A stretch of 64,000 nt of DNA from Sweltsa coloradensis (Eukaryota > Arthropoda > Insecta > Plecoptera > Chloroperlidae). Made by a program: the position numbers and the translations under genes. The stretch covers positions 248,001 through 312,000 of the forward strand of contig JAMZAV010000636.1 of the NCBI GenBank assembly GCA_024449915.1, in the 5' to 3' direction. Of this stretch, positions 1-11,540 are shown piece after piece. Position 1 is the first letter of the stretch. Each line of letters begins with the position of its first letter. Below the pieces are notes generated by a model, which ran no database searches, was not told the origin of the DNA, and was given only the letters and a program-made list of their open reading frames with translations.

Positions 1-59
1 GGCTCGGGGTAGAATAGACCAGAGCATGGCTCTGTTAATCGTACAAGGCGATTGAAGAG

Positions 60-260
60 AAAAAGTCCACCTTGCAAACATCAGCTACGAGAGGGGAGTA
101 TGTTAATCCCCGAAACTAGAGACGAGCTTCTGGCAATCGTCGTCGGCGACACCTTCCCTTTCCCTTGACGACCTCCCCGACGACGATGACAATGACACAA
201 CGAACGATGACAAAGACGAGGACGACCGCGACGTGAGAAACCCCCTCTTCCTCCCCTTAC
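60..260 (+). repeat. Dispersed repeat (UTR-like), copy 1
   Basis: This stretch, running through 'gaaactagagacgagct' and 'tctggcaatcgtcgtcgg', reappears inverted at about 42129-42290 and as a shorter direct copy at about 59395-59480. Three copies in one window mark it as a dispersed element, probably the untranslated end of a retrotransposon. The open frame across it on the minus strand is Ser/Arg-rich low complexity and I do not regard it as a gene. Confidence 0.55.
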
Positions 261-329
261 CCGTGGATGGTTCTGACCAGCATGGGCCCCTCCCCCCCAT
301 ATCCCCAGGCTATTAGTGCATTATGACCT

Positions 330-1660
330 AACGGCTGACGCGTCCTTAATCCAAATAAACAAAAAAAAAACAGCAGCTATACTAATGACGGAACTTGTAT
401 GTAAAGTTTTCATTTATAATTATAATCTTATGTTAATTTAGAACCAGAGCCTAAAACCAATGTAAAGGATGTTGATTGATTATCAAATAAATGACAAGGT
501 ATATCAACCGGAATGTGACTCAAGTGTTGTCTCTCTGTAGCTACATTGTATATAATAGGCCGTAGTATACTGTTACAAACTTTATAGGATTTGCATAAAT
601 TGACCATGGTTTGGCCGAGAACTTGCACTACACCAGAGCACGTCGTTAAATCCTCGTTACGAATAATACGACTTAGTCTATAGTCTATAACTACAAGTCA
701 TCGTAACTGCACTGATCTAACCAACACCAGCCAAGGGAAATTGTGCAGAGTTGTGCATTGAAGTAGGTAATTAATTTGATTAAAGATTTAGAAGTTTGTT
801 TAACATTAACAATAGTGACAACTTAAGAACTGTATTCATTTATCAGTTACTTGTGTTTTCGATGACCAACTACACATGTGGGATGGTGGCAGTATCTAAA
901 GCAAGAATGAAAATGCCGTTGAACCTTGAGACCATGTTAGACCGCATTCATTATGACTAATTGAAATGCTATGTGAAATCTCGTAGACAATAATAATGAC
1001 TCGAGAGTCATGTTAATGTTAGAAAATGATCACGCATCATATTCATTTTTCTTTCCTTCAAATCTAGGTTCAAATATTCATTCTATCGTTCAACACTCGC
1101 CCCAACTTTTCCATTACGTTCATTCTAAAATAGTGTTTCTAATAAATTTGAACACCGGGCAACAATCATTCGTATAATAATATGATGGAAATCTGATTTA
1201 CTCTGCCAACATTATTTAACCAATATAATATTGAAAATATTGTTACCAGGGCAAACCTGTTCCGTCTTGGCTTGGGGCAGGTAAATGAAATCAAAACATC
1301 AGCAATTAGGCTTTACCATACGCAAGTATTATTGCAAGGGAATAAGTTATTTCGAAATATATTTTAGTATCGTTGGTAGAATTTGATTTTAATATGATTG
1401 TGAAATTACCAATTCTAACCCCAACTGCCATAACGTAACCATCTGCATATTCATGAACCTGTCGTATTCCAACATAAAACGTAGTACGTCAGTACGGAAG
1501 TTTTGTTGACCTTTCATTTAATTCTCAAGGTTAGTGACTCTTAATTCCGCTCACCGTTGGAGGCATAGTATAGTGATGTTATGTTAGTAATGTGTTGCCT
1601 TTACGACTTGTAGTTTAGCAACTAAACAAGTCGAGACGATGAATGGTGATAATGAAATCG
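330..1660. other. AT-rich intergenic stretch, nothing recognised
   Basis: No convincing exon, RNA gene or terminal repeat is seen here. The sequence is AT-rich with short open frames only. A first exon (signal peptide) of the downstream protease could lie here or outside the window, but I could not identify one. Confidence 0.4.
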
Positions 1661-1800
1661 TCACGTGACCAAACCAGAATTCGAACCCGAATCTCAAGAA
1701 TCAAAGTAAATCTCAAAAATGTTCGTCATCACGTGCCAACCAACTTTTTTTTTCCTCCTTTGTAAATCAGTTTTAACTGAATAGAATAGACGTAAAGGGG
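1660..1800 (-). repeat. SINE-like piece plus short retroelement tail
   Basis: On the minus strand, around 1677-1690, there is a B-box-like GGTTCGAAT-type motif (seen as attcgaaccc on +). Immediately after it, 1752-1797 matches the tail 'aaatcagttttcaactgaat' at 11900 and a third copy at 48490. This is a shared 3' end of a retroposon family ending in A/T-rich repeats. Confidence 0.4.
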
Positions 1801-2570
1801 TATTTAACCGCTAAACTCAAAAAATATATTTCATTCAGGCTAACTAGTAATGAATTTAGCTATTAACAGAAAAATTATTGGGGCCACCATGACCTCCCAA
1901 AAAATTGTCAAACATGACATTTTTCGAGCTAGGTCCCATCGGCAAAAATCTCCCATAAGAAATAACATGGGGACGATCTTTATGCCCCGTGACCTTGGAG
2001 GATTTTGATCCAAATAAATATTGGCCTTTATTGACGTACTCGACAGCCTTTTCTGTAAATTCTCTATATTTTGTTTTGTAATTTGGGCAAGTAGTTCGGT
2101 CAAAATATGCTGATTACCAAGATGAGGTGTGATTTTGGAATGCATATTTTTGCGTGTATGGGGGTATATTTGGGCACAGTTTCAAGACACGATGTTATAA
2201 AGGGGCATTATAGATTGGTACTATGCTCTAGTATCTATATGGAACAAAAAAGAAGCAGGTTAAAGCCGATTTAGGAAATTTTCCAAAACACCAATTTTCG
2301 ACAATTTCTAGATCATTTTTTTTAAAATCGTGTTAAATCACAGTTACAAGATATAATTTTTTAAACAGTCATTTAAGTGTAGTATTGTGCTATAGATCAT
2401 GTGTTAAAAAATAATTTTTGGGGTTTTTAGCTCCTTTAAATAAATAAATAAATAAAAATAAAATTTAAAAAATTTACCAGGCAATCAAAATAGATTCTGT
2501 TTACGATTCTGATTTCTTCTTATAATGTTTGATTTTCATTTATTCGACATTGGGCGCTCAGTTGCCTATA
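1800..2570. other. AT-rich intergenic stretch
   Basis: Contains a minus-strand open frame of 101 codons (1840-2145) with no domain I recognise and no supporting splice context. There is a short AAAT repeat at about 2437-2455. I see no gene. Confidence 0.35.
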
Positions 2571-2579
2571 GCTGAACGA

Positions 2580-2900
2580 GTCTGGCAAGCCGCCCGCAGT
2601 GCCTCATATTTTGTTTTCGCAAGGACTCCCACTTTAGGGTACACATCAGTTTTACCCTGTTTTACTATAAGTGTTTAGGGAGTAAGGGTGAGTCCGATGA
2701 GAATGCCCGAAGGTGCAGTTTACGAGGATAACATTCTTGCATTCGCATTTGCGACTGAAGAAATACCTCGGAAACAACGTTCTGTCAGGATTGCCGGTGG
2801 CGGGATTCGAAACTGTGACCTCCCGAATGAGTTACACAACTTACGCTCGAGCCATAACTGTCGGTGCGGCTTCATACATGACATGTTTGCCTAAAGCCAG
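2580..2900 (-). repeat. tRNA-derived SINE (minus strand)
   Basis: Read on the minus strand, this contains GGCTCGAGCGTAAG (A-box side), ATTCGGGAGGT and TTTCGAATCCCGCC (B box, about 2801-2816). These are the same landmarks as the SINE copies at 4357 and 29453. The open frames on + are shadows of this element. Confidence 0.5.
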
Positions 2901-3925
2901 CGAACTTAAATGCGAATCTCACACAAGTATTTGCATTTTAAAATCTATTGATAATTATAGGTAGGTACTGTTATTTTCGATTACATATAGTTTGCATTAC
3001 CGGTACACTACCAAACGAGTAACATTCTCATTTCTAATACATTCTCATCGACGAACATCAGTTTGAGTTTAGTGAAGATTGTTCTATCCTAACTGTTTAG
3101 AACTGAGCAAGTTGTTAGCGTTATGCAAACTTTCATTAATGGCTGTAGGTATATAATATAGTTAGTAACATATATTTTCTAATTTCCTCTCCCCCATTTG
3201 ATTCTATCAACCTACTCGAGTAGCAAGCTATTATATAGCTGTGATGATGGACATGCTCTTTGCTCAATGCCTTATAGTCGGTGATTGGTTGGAACATTGT
3301 TTGTTCTGCTATTTATACGTTACTTACTAATGAATATCGACGAATAATGACTATAATACACAATTCACAATAAACTTTCTCTCAAACAATTTGTTTTCAG
3401 AGTAGCAACCTTGATATTAAAATAAAATGCGCCATACTCAATTAAATCGCATTCGATTTCAAATAATATCCAAATCTAATTATATCGAGCAAGTATTACC
3501 TCTTCAAGATGAAATTTTACTTTGATGCGCCGAGAGTCGTTCAACGTTGATGGTCGTACCTATGTTTATGTATATTTCTATTCAGTACGTCGAAGATATG
3601 CATACTATATACTAATGTATTATTTTAGAATATAGAAGTGTGCTTTCAACGAATTTTTTTTACCGTTTATCGATAAAAATTATTAAACCGTAAAACAATT
3701 CGTTGGGAAGATGTTACTAAAATAAACACCATCATATTTTCTTTGATCACACAAAAACAAAACCATCAACGTTGAATGCTACCTAGGAATGGAAATAAGC
3801 TATTATGTCAAAGTAGAAAGTTGAAGTTTTTTTTTAGTAAAATTTGCCGTACGCCAGCTCAATGTTCTGGTTTTAATTTAATTTGAAATAAAATAAATAA
3901 ATTCGTATTTTAAGTCAACCTAGTT
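2900..3925. other. AT-rich intergenic stretch, nothing recognised
   Basis: No coding, RNA or terminal-repeat signal that I can support. Confidence 0.35.
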
Positions 3926-3927
3926 TA

Positions 3928-4012
3928 AGCCTCCTGACTGAAGGTTTTTTCCCAGGTTTTCTCAGTTGTTAATGCGAATGCAAGGGATTGAGTCCTTTTG
4001 AGTCCCTCCGGC
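3928..4012 (+). repeat. SINE body fragment
   Basis: The segment 'cctgactgaaggtttttt...' with 'gcgaatgcaagggattgag' matches the body of the SINE copy at 4435-4500, and more distantly that at 29525. It lacks the tRNA-like head, so it is a truncated or composite copy. Confidence 0.5.
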
Positions 4013-4160
4013 CAAAGGAGTCCTTGGCCGACGTGCTTTTTCTTTCCGGGTTGTTAACCCATGGAACGACCTGCCGCCCGCCCTCAAAGACTGCCCAGTA
4101 AGTCATTTACCTCCATGTGCAAGGAGTACTTGTGGGAGAACCAACTACATGTGCCGTGTT
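4013..4160 (+). pseudogene. Non-LTR retrotransposon 3' end (RT C-terminus relic)
   Basis: One frame reads RRAFSFRVVNPWNDLPPAL, the conserved RVVNxWNxLP signature near the C-terminus of CR1/Jockey-type LINE reverse transcriptases. After KDC the frame shifts, and the continuation SKSFTSMCKEYLWENQ appears in another frame. This is therefore a decayed 3' fragment. The motif is what is known of the family; the clade is not resolvable from this piece. Confidence 0.6.
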
Positions 4161-4356
4161 AGTTTCACCAAAGATGACTAATCTTTGGTTTCACGTGCTT
4201 TATAGCAAGGCTCTTCGCGGCACAAGATTTCTACAAAGATTTCAAGTGTTTTAGCAAAATATTTGCTAGTGTCGACGCCGTTTCTTGTTGTTAAAAAATG
4301 TAAAAACAAGGATAAACAATAATTTTTTTTAAACAGTTCTCAATTTTCGTAGTGCC

Positions 4357-4600
4357 GACCGTGGTGGCTCAAGCGTTAAGCGTGAGACTCTGATTCGAGA
4401 GGCCCCGAGTTCGAATCCCGTTGAAACCGACAATCCTGACTCAAGGTTTTTTCCGAGGTTTTCCTCGGTCTTTATGTGAATGCAAGGGGATTGATTCTAA
4501 GTTACTCCAATACACCTAGTTAGTCACCCGAACAGGATCACATCGGTTAGCTATGATGTGTACCCTAGCTACAGCGGGCATCCTTACGAAAAGGTGTTTT
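4357..4600 (+). repeat. tRNA-derived SINE
   Basis: An A-box-like TGGCTCAAGCG at about 4371 and a B box GAGTTCGAATCCC at 4407-4419 are spaced as in a tRNA head. They are followed by a non-tRNA body (ctgactcaaggtt...) shared with 3928-4012 and 29453-29650. It is not a tRNA gene because the acceptor stem does not pair. Confidence 0.65.
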
Positions 4601-4759
4601 TATTTACTTTTAAATAACTGTTTTTAAAGCGAACCAAACCAACCTGTATCGACGAGCGGACAATTGGCCGATCACAGAACGATAATTTAAATAATTAAAT
4701 AATTCCTTTGGTGCATTTGAGAAAATTAAAGAAACTACGTGATTCAGCGCAGAATATTT

Positions 4760-5610
4760 TTGGATGAGCGTTGCGAGCGTAGCGAGCGAAGTAAAGATTC
4801 CATTTTACTACACTGGAGAAAAAAATCCGGTATGTTTTTGTTTTTTTTTCTTTCTTTTTTCTTTTTTTTTGTATTTTTGTCTGTCTGTTAACACGATTCC
4901 GGCTAAACCGATACTCCGATTGCGATGAAATTTTATGGAGGCCTTCGAAATCTCTGAACTTAGAAGTACCACGTTTTTGAGCGCAATAGAAATTTTTTTC
5001 TCATGAAAATCGCAATTTTACGATTTTTTTCGATTTTAAAAAATTTCTTCGACTATTACACCTACATGCTTTGTCCGATTGTAATAATTTTTTCACAGAC
5101 CTTAATTTTATGAATTGATATATTCGTGTGAATTTGAGCGTAATCTAAAAAAATATTCTCAGGAAAATCGCAATTTTAACGATTTTTTGTATTTTTTAAA
5201 AATTTTCGGCGAAAACACCTACATGCTTTATCCGATTGCAATGATTTTTTCACAGAACCTATAATTTATGAAGTTTTATATTCGTGTAAAATTTGAGCGT
5301 AATCGAAAAATTATTTCTCGTGAAAATCTCTATTTTACGCTTTTCGTTTTTTTAAATTTCTGCTCATCCACAACAACGCCTTGAAAAGCGTTTGCGAAGC
5401 TCCCTATTTTACGATCTTTTCCTTTTATTAAATTACGATGAATTACAATTGACAAAATTAAAGTTAATTTTTTATTTAATTTTTTTTTTTATATATTCGA
5501 CTTCGTTATGATTTTTTTACAGAACAACAGAAAATCCGCATAACACATGGCAGCTCAATGCACCAATTACGCTCATCCAACAACGCGGCGGGACTTAAGC
5601 ATTTTCCTAG
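4760..5610 (+). mobile_element. Helentron-like rolling-circle element, copy 1 (double terminator)
   Basis: Starts TTGGATGAGCG and ends TTTTCCTAG. Near the 3' end come the inverted TACGCTCATCCAA and a hairpin AACGC/GC(G)TT. The interior is a variable number of units of about 170 bp with 'acctacatgctttatccgat'. Unusually it carries two successive 3' ends: a variant tail with AACGCC...GCGTTTGCGAAGCTCC at 5361-5403, then the common tail at 5575-5610. Non-autonomous: no Rep/helicase coding. Confidence 0.7.
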
Positions 5611-5611
5611 T

Positions 5612-6130
5612 ATATAGTAATGGTGTGGCGCTATAAAGGGGATTGAATGGGATTTTAAATCTCTTGAATGTGCATGCACGCTGCACGGGCACTGTCTTTA
5701 CTGCGACACACATCACTTCTTGACCGTGAAGTATATAAAATTGTTCTAATGTTATTGTCAAAATGTAACCACATCCTGTTACCGTTGAGCGAATAATTCA
5801 CTCAACGCTGTTAAGTGCTATGAATATTCTCTCAGTGCTAAGTGATTCGAGTCCACCCAAAGTGTGGGTCACACTTTTAACATCCGGCGCTAACCACACT
5901 CGTTTCACCGCAATAAACTTCCCTCTTACGTCACATAGTATTCAAAGCGATTGACAACAACAAAACGGTGGTGTTCCCCGTTATGTGGTTGCCGGCCGCT
6001 AATCAGATGTGGCTGGGAATTTTAAACCATAAAGTTTGCACATCACCAGTCTTAAAATATAACTTATGGAACATTTCTCGATTTGGTTAGTCGGGAAACA
6101 CTCCCGTAGGTGGAATTGTTAATATTTTAA
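5612..6130. other. Intergenic stretch, nothing recognised
   Basis: No gene is seen. The segment 'tttctcgatttggttagtcgg' at about 6074 recurs at about 6370, followed in both by 'taggtggaattgt', which indicates a local duplication. Confidence 0.35.
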
Positions 6131-6139
6131 TACAATTCA

Positions 6140-6240
6140 GAAGTTAAAAAATCCATCCTAATCGGGGTTTGAACCCGAATATCCCACATTCCAGGTAGGC
6201 GCCTTCGCCAACTAAACCACCGAGACGATAACTACTACCT
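6140..6240 (-). repeat. tRNA-like SINE head (minus strand)
   Basis: The minus strand reads GGTTTAGTTGGCGAAGGCG (A-box region, about 6205-6230) and GGGTTCAAACCCC (B box, about 6164-6176). The arrangement is tRNA-like, but no paired acceptor stem is present and the flanks are unlike a tRNA gene. Confidence 0.5.
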
Positions 6241-6739
6241 TCCTTCTGAATTGTAGCTGCATTCTGAATGAATGGAACAGTACTGCAACGAATATATGTT
6301 GCCTTTGAACTGGCCAAACAAACATTATTTATATTGTCATTACCTTACGCAGGTATGAGCGAGGGTTTATTTCTCGATTTGGTTAGTCGGGGGTAGGTGG
6401 AATTGTAAATACATTTCCTGGAATGATTCGAGATAGACACACTTGAATCATTCCATGATAGTTTTAGGGAAATCAATAAAATTAAACATAAGATCGATTA
6501 TGTACAAGTAATTTCCATATTATTAGTCTCAAGGAATCTCACCAAAATAATCAAGTATTTACAGTACTATGTTGGCTGATGCTCGTGTTTATTGTTACAC
6601 AAGCGTATAACAGGCAACAGCAATGGCTAGGGGGTATCCTCCTTAAAATGATGATGATGATTTTCTTGCTTAACGTATCATAGGCATGCACTTAGGCTAT
6701 TCGAGACGATGAGTAATAATAGAAGAGGGTGAAGAACGA

Positions 6740-6840
6740 TTTCAAAAATCCATGCGTTATGCGGGATTCGAACCCACAGCCTCGTAGAGCCATGCTTCGG
6801 ACCAGCACACTAATCGTATGTGCCACGCGAACGGCCCCCC
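6740..6840 (-). repeat. tRNA-like SINE head (minus strand)
   Basis: The minus strand contains GTGGGTTCGAATCCCGC (B box, 6760-6777) preceded at tRNA spacing by a degenerate A-box region around 6810-6830. The acceptor arms do not pair convincingly, so this is a SINE head and not a functional tRNA. Confidence 0.45.
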
Positions 6841-7084
6841 TAAAATGAAAGGAGGGCGATTGGGAGCTACACTAATAAGATTCTTCGTGATACTTATTAC
6901 CTATGTGCGCATGTTATACTTTTTAACTAAAAGAATACAAAATTCCAAAAACTGGACACTGGTTTTAATCTACCCATTCTATGAGTTGTGATAATTTGAA
7001 AATACCCATTCTATGTTGCGGCGTTACGTTAATTATTGCTTCTCCATGTATTGAGTCAAAGAGTTACATTGCATTTTTTTACAA

Positions 7085-7190
7085 CGCTTATATTAGCTTC
7101 ATGTGTTTGTCTGTCTGTCTGACTTTCTGTCTGTCTAGACGAAGTCTTACTATCGATATTTCATTACAACGCTTATATAAGCTTATTGTG

Positions 7191-7227
<37 letters not shown>

Positions 7228-7293
7228 ATGTCTGCGCCTGCCTGTCTGTCTGTCTGTCCGTCTGTCTGTCTTGTCTGTCTGTCTGTCTGTCTG

Positions 7294-7385
<92 letters not shown>

Positions 7386-7440
7386 GTGTCTGTCTGGACG
7401 GAATCTTATAATCGATATTTCACCCACTTATTAATGTCCA
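7085..7440. repeat. (CTGT)n microsatellite within a duplicated repeat
   Basis: A nearly pure CTGT tract spans about 7193-7390, with a smaller one at 7105-7137. Each is preceded by 'acaacgcttatat' and followed by 'cgatatttca', so the whole unit is duplicated. The Cys/Leu/Ser/Val-rich and Thr/Asp/Arg/Gln-rich open frames over it are translations of the microsatellite. Confidence 0.85.
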
Positions 7441-7683
7441 ATCGAGCTGAAATTTTTCACACATACGTATTCTTGATGACAATAGATGAATCAATTAACA
7501 TATTCACTAATTAATCAATTAATTAATTGTAATTAATAATTAACGTTTTATATGGAAATTGATATTTCACCCACTTCCCGAAGTATAATATAGTATAATA
7601 CAATATAATATAAAAAATATAAATAATAAATACATTATCGTTAAGACTAAAAAGTATAAAATAATATTACATGATTTTTTTTT

Positions 7684-7922
7684 AAACAACGCTTATATTT
7701 AAAATGTACTAAAAGAAAAAAATAAATTTTTGACCAACAAATTTTTGCCTTACTCGGAAATTAAAAGCGTTGGGCGCTTTACGGTATTGACATAGATTAC
7801 AGAATTTCGTTGTTCATGGAAGGAAAGCGCCCAACGCTTTTAATTTCCGAGTAAGGCAAAAATTTGTTGGGCGAAAATTTATTTTTTACTTTTTAGTACA
7901 TTTTAAATATAAGCGTTGTTTT
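7684..7922. mobile_element. Palindromic foldback/MITE-like element
   Basis: The arms 7684-7790 and 7820-7922 are inverted repeats of each other: AACAACGCTTATATTT at the left matches AAATATAAGCGTTGTT at the right, and 'ttttgccttactcggaaatt' is matched in inverted form. The loop is about 30 bp. No coding capacity. The terminal motif also occurs at 7087 and 7167 next to the CTGT repeats. Confidence 0.7.
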
Positions 7923-8464
7923 AAAAAAAATATTTTTTAAGTGGTGTATCCAATAAACTGCATTTAATTTAAAGTGTGCTATTTGTGAACAGTAAATATT
8001 TCGCCGCTTGGAATATAATTTTTAAGTTATTTTGTTTAGACCCAGACGTTTCTCACAAAACTGTGTGGGCTATCCTTAAAATAAAACAAGTTACTACATT
8101 AAGAAAGTTACACAAACATAAGACAAGACAAGACACTAGGAAGAACAGTGCATGTACAGTAACAACCAAATCAACCATTTATAAAGTTGCACTCTACTCT
8201 TATCATGAGGTATACTAACATCATAAACTATACAATGTCACATTTGAGAATTAATGCTACGTACGTGTATAACGTCACTCCGTCGAACGCCAATATCTTG
8301 GAAGTTGAGACTGATCCAGTTACTGGTCAGGCTAGGGTAGGATCAAGTGTTAATGAAATTAAATACCCATTCTTCATTCACGCAATTCGCATGAGTTTTA
8401 AGTATATATTATACGTACACCTAATTATTATATCACTCAATTTCAATAACGAAAAAATGTTTAA
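7923..8464. other. Intergenic stretch, nothing recognised
   Basis: AT-rich, with short open frames and no supported exon. This is the nearest upstream sequence of the protease outside transposons, but I could not find a signal-peptide exon in it. Confidence 0.3.
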
Positions 8465-9242
8465 TTGGATGAGCGTAGCGAGCGAAGCGAAGATTCCATT
8501 TCACTACACAGGAGAAAAAAATCCGGAATGTTTTTTTTTATTTTCTTTTTTTTTTATTTTTTTTTTTATTTTTGTCTGTTTGAACACGATTCCGGCTAAA
8601 CCGATACTCCGATTGCGATGAAATTTTATGGAGGTCTTCGAAATCTCTGAACTTAGGACTGCCACGTTTTTGAGCACAATCGGAAAATTATTTCTCATGA
8701 AAATCGCAATTTTACGATTTTTTTCGATTTTTTTTTTAAATTTCTTCGACTTACAACACCTACATGCTTTGTTTGATTGTAATGATTTTTTCACAGAACC
8801 TTAATTTCATGAATTGATATATTCATGTGAAATTTGAGCGTTATCAAAAAACTATTTATTACGAAAATCGCAATTATACGACTTTTTTCGATTTTTTTTT
8901 AAATTTCGGCTTATAACACCTATACATGCTTTATCCTATTGTAATGATTTTTTTAAAGAACCTTAGTTTTATGAATTAATATATTCTTGTAAAATTTGTG
9001 TGCAATCGAATAATTATTTCTTATGAAAATTTCAATATTACGATTTTTCCTTTTTTAAAATTACGATTAATTAAAAAAATTAAAGATTTAAGTTAATTTT
9101 TATTAATTTAATTTAATTTTTAAAAATCCTTCAACTTAGTTATGATTTTTTCACAAATTAACAGAAAATCCGCATAACACGGCAGCTCAATGCACCAATT
9201 AAGCTCATCCAACAACGCGGCGGGACTTATGCGTTTTCCTAG
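8465..9242 (+). mobile_element. Helentron-like element, copy 2
   Basis: Full-length form: TTGGATGAGCG start, GCTCATCCAA subterminal inverted motif, AACGC...GCGTT hairpin, CTAG end. It is flanked by A on the left and T on the right. It ends about 300 bp upstream of the first visible protease exon. Confidence 0.75.
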
Positions 9243-9557
9243 TTAAAACATTGATAAGTCTAAGGTGTATGTCTATATCTTGAAAAGGAGTTGTGATCGA
9301 GAGTCAAGTTTGATCTTTTGAGGGGGCAGTAAACTATATACAGTCGAAACGATGTAATATTGAGCGCCTTTGTAGAAAAGGGACACTAGTGTAAAATTAT
9401 TATACATTGCTATAGGACGAAAACCTAGACTTATTGACCAGATAGATCAATGGAAATAATTTTTATTATTTGCGTTTTTAACTTCCTTGTCCTCTATTTA
9501 ATTCATCTTGATCGAAATCACACAATGTGTATCTATTTCATGTTGTCTGTTCCTCAG

Positions 9558-9848
9558 GTGAGTCGTGTCGCATGAACGATGGAACCCAGGGCGTGTGTAC
9601 CTCTGTCCCCGCCTGTCCTGGAGCCCTAGAACTTATTGTCAGCGGAAAGTCACCAAAGATCTGCTCGTTTGTCAACCATGCGCCGATCGTGTGCTGCAAC
9701 AGCGGAGGTCGACCTACCACGAGGAAGCCACCAGGCCGGCCAACCACCACTGTCACGACAAGGAGGACGAGGCCTACGACGACCACGACCACCACTACTC
9801 CGACACCGGCGACAGCGACAGTGGACGAGAATGCAGTGGCCGGTAGAA
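9558..9848 (+). CDS. Protease exon 1 (visible): CLIP domain and Thr/Pro linker
   Basis: The acceptor is tcctcag and the donor GTAAGT (9849); the exon is phase 1 at both ends. The Cys order is ESC, GVC, PACPG, ICSF, PIVCC, which is the knot of a CLIP domain, a regulatory module that stays disulfide-linked to the catalytic domain. After GGRPTTRKP the sequence is a low-complexity Thr/Pro/Arg linker of about 40 residues, typical of a flexible and probably O-glycosylated spacer. The ATG at 9527 lies in the preceding intron and is not the start. Confidence 0.88.
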
Positions 9849-11504
9849 GTAAGTGGAAGGCCGACCGGAATTACAAATAACAACAATGGCCAATGCATTA
9901 ATTATTTACTTTATACATTATTCTTCATTATTATTGACTAAGAAAACGCTTTAGTCCCGCCGCGTTGTTGGATGAGCGTAATTGGTGCATTGAGCTGCCA
10001 TGTGTTATGCGGATTTTCTGTTGTTTTGTGAAAAAATCACTACTAAGTTAAAGATTTTTTTAAATTTAATTAAATTAAATAAAAAATTAACTTAATTTTT
10101 TTTTAATTAATCGTAATTTTAAAAAAGAAAAAATCGTAATATTGAAATTTTCATAAGAAATAATTATTCGATTGCGCACAAATTTGACACAAATATATTA
10201 ATTCATAAAATTAAGGTTCTGTGAAAAAATCATTACAATAGGATAAAGCATGTAGATGTTTATAAGTCAAAGAATTGTTTTAAAAAAGAAAAAAAGGAAA
10301 ATTTCGATTTTCATGAGAAATAGTTTTTCGATTGCGCTCAAATTTCACAGGAATACCTAAATTCATAAACTTAAGGTTCTGTGAAAAAATCATTAAAATC
10401 GAATAAAGCATGTAGGTGTTATAAGCTGAAGAAATTTTTTTAAATAGTAAAAAATCGTAAAATTGCGATTTTAATGAGAAATAATTTTCCGATTGCGCTC
10501 AAAAACGTGGCAGTTCTAAGTTCAGAGATTTCGAAGGTCTTTAGAAAATTTCATCGCAATTGGAGTATTGGTTTAGCCGGAATCGTGTTAACAAACAGAC
10601 AAAAATACAAACAGAAAAAAAAGAAAGGAAAAAAAAACATTACGGATTTTTTTCTCCAGTGTAGTTAAATGGAATCTTCGCTTCGCTCGCTACGCTCATC
10701 CAATTACATGATTATATTTTATATTATATATTATAAATTAAATTATATTTTATATTATTTATTTAACTTTTTTGGTTTCTTTCTATTGTATACGGACATA
10801 GATTTCTCGTCGCCAGCCTAGCATTTGCTCTTCGGACTGTGGGAAACCATGAAAATTCGAAAAACACATCAGGATTGTAGCTGTCTCGGAATCTCGAAGT
10901 ATCATTCTTAGTTTATAAATTTACTAACTATTCTACATTTTGTGTTGCGAATTACTGCCTTTTGCGTATTGATGGTCATGTTGGGTAAATATTTAATTGA
11001 AATGCACATGGTTATATGAGAATTTCAGATGGCGTCACAAACGCTGACGGGTGAAATATATATCATATAGCGTCATCGTATCACATCACAATATTGTTCG
11101 GTTGAATTTTATATACGCGATCCCTCAAAACTGCATAGCATTAGACTGTGCAAATCTATCGCATATGCGTTAAAAAATTGTTGTTATCGTTTTCGTAAAG
11201 AAACAGTGAAGGGTTAATATTGAGTTTGAGAAAGGTATACAAAGAAAATACTGGTGCGCTAAGAGAAAGTCTATGCCGATGCTGGCTGTCGCCTTGTGGT
11301 GATACTTTGGTAGTAAAGGTATACTGAGAACAAAAATTATCGCCATGATTTTGGAATATGGGCCTCTTAACTTTTGCAGTGTATTAAATTTTCATCAGTG
11401 TAGGGCGTAGGCGACGTATGATACATAATATTATGTTCACGCGTCATTTATTTTCCATCGAGGGCCCAACCCATGATCTAACCATATATCTCGTTATATA
11501 TATA

Positions 11505-11540
<36 letters not shown>

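Noticed and set aside
1840..2145. 101-codon minus-strand gene
   Set aside because: No recognisable domain, no splice or promoter context, AT-rich composition like its surroundings.
6740..6840. Functional tRNA gene on the minus strand
   Set aside because: The B box is good, but the acceptor stem does not pair and similar heads occur in SINE copies elsewhere.
7100..7400. CRISPR-like array
   Set aside because: 4-bp unit microsatellite without spacers; the context is eukaryotic.
6981..7514. 177-residue Cys/Leu/Val-rich protein
   Set aside because: It is the translation of a (CTGT)n microsatellite.
9636..9941. Alternative frames over the CLIP exon (Arg/His/Asp-rich)
   Set aside because: Shadows of the Thr/Pro linker. 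The CLIP frame is fixed by the Cys pattern and by phase agreement with all later exons.
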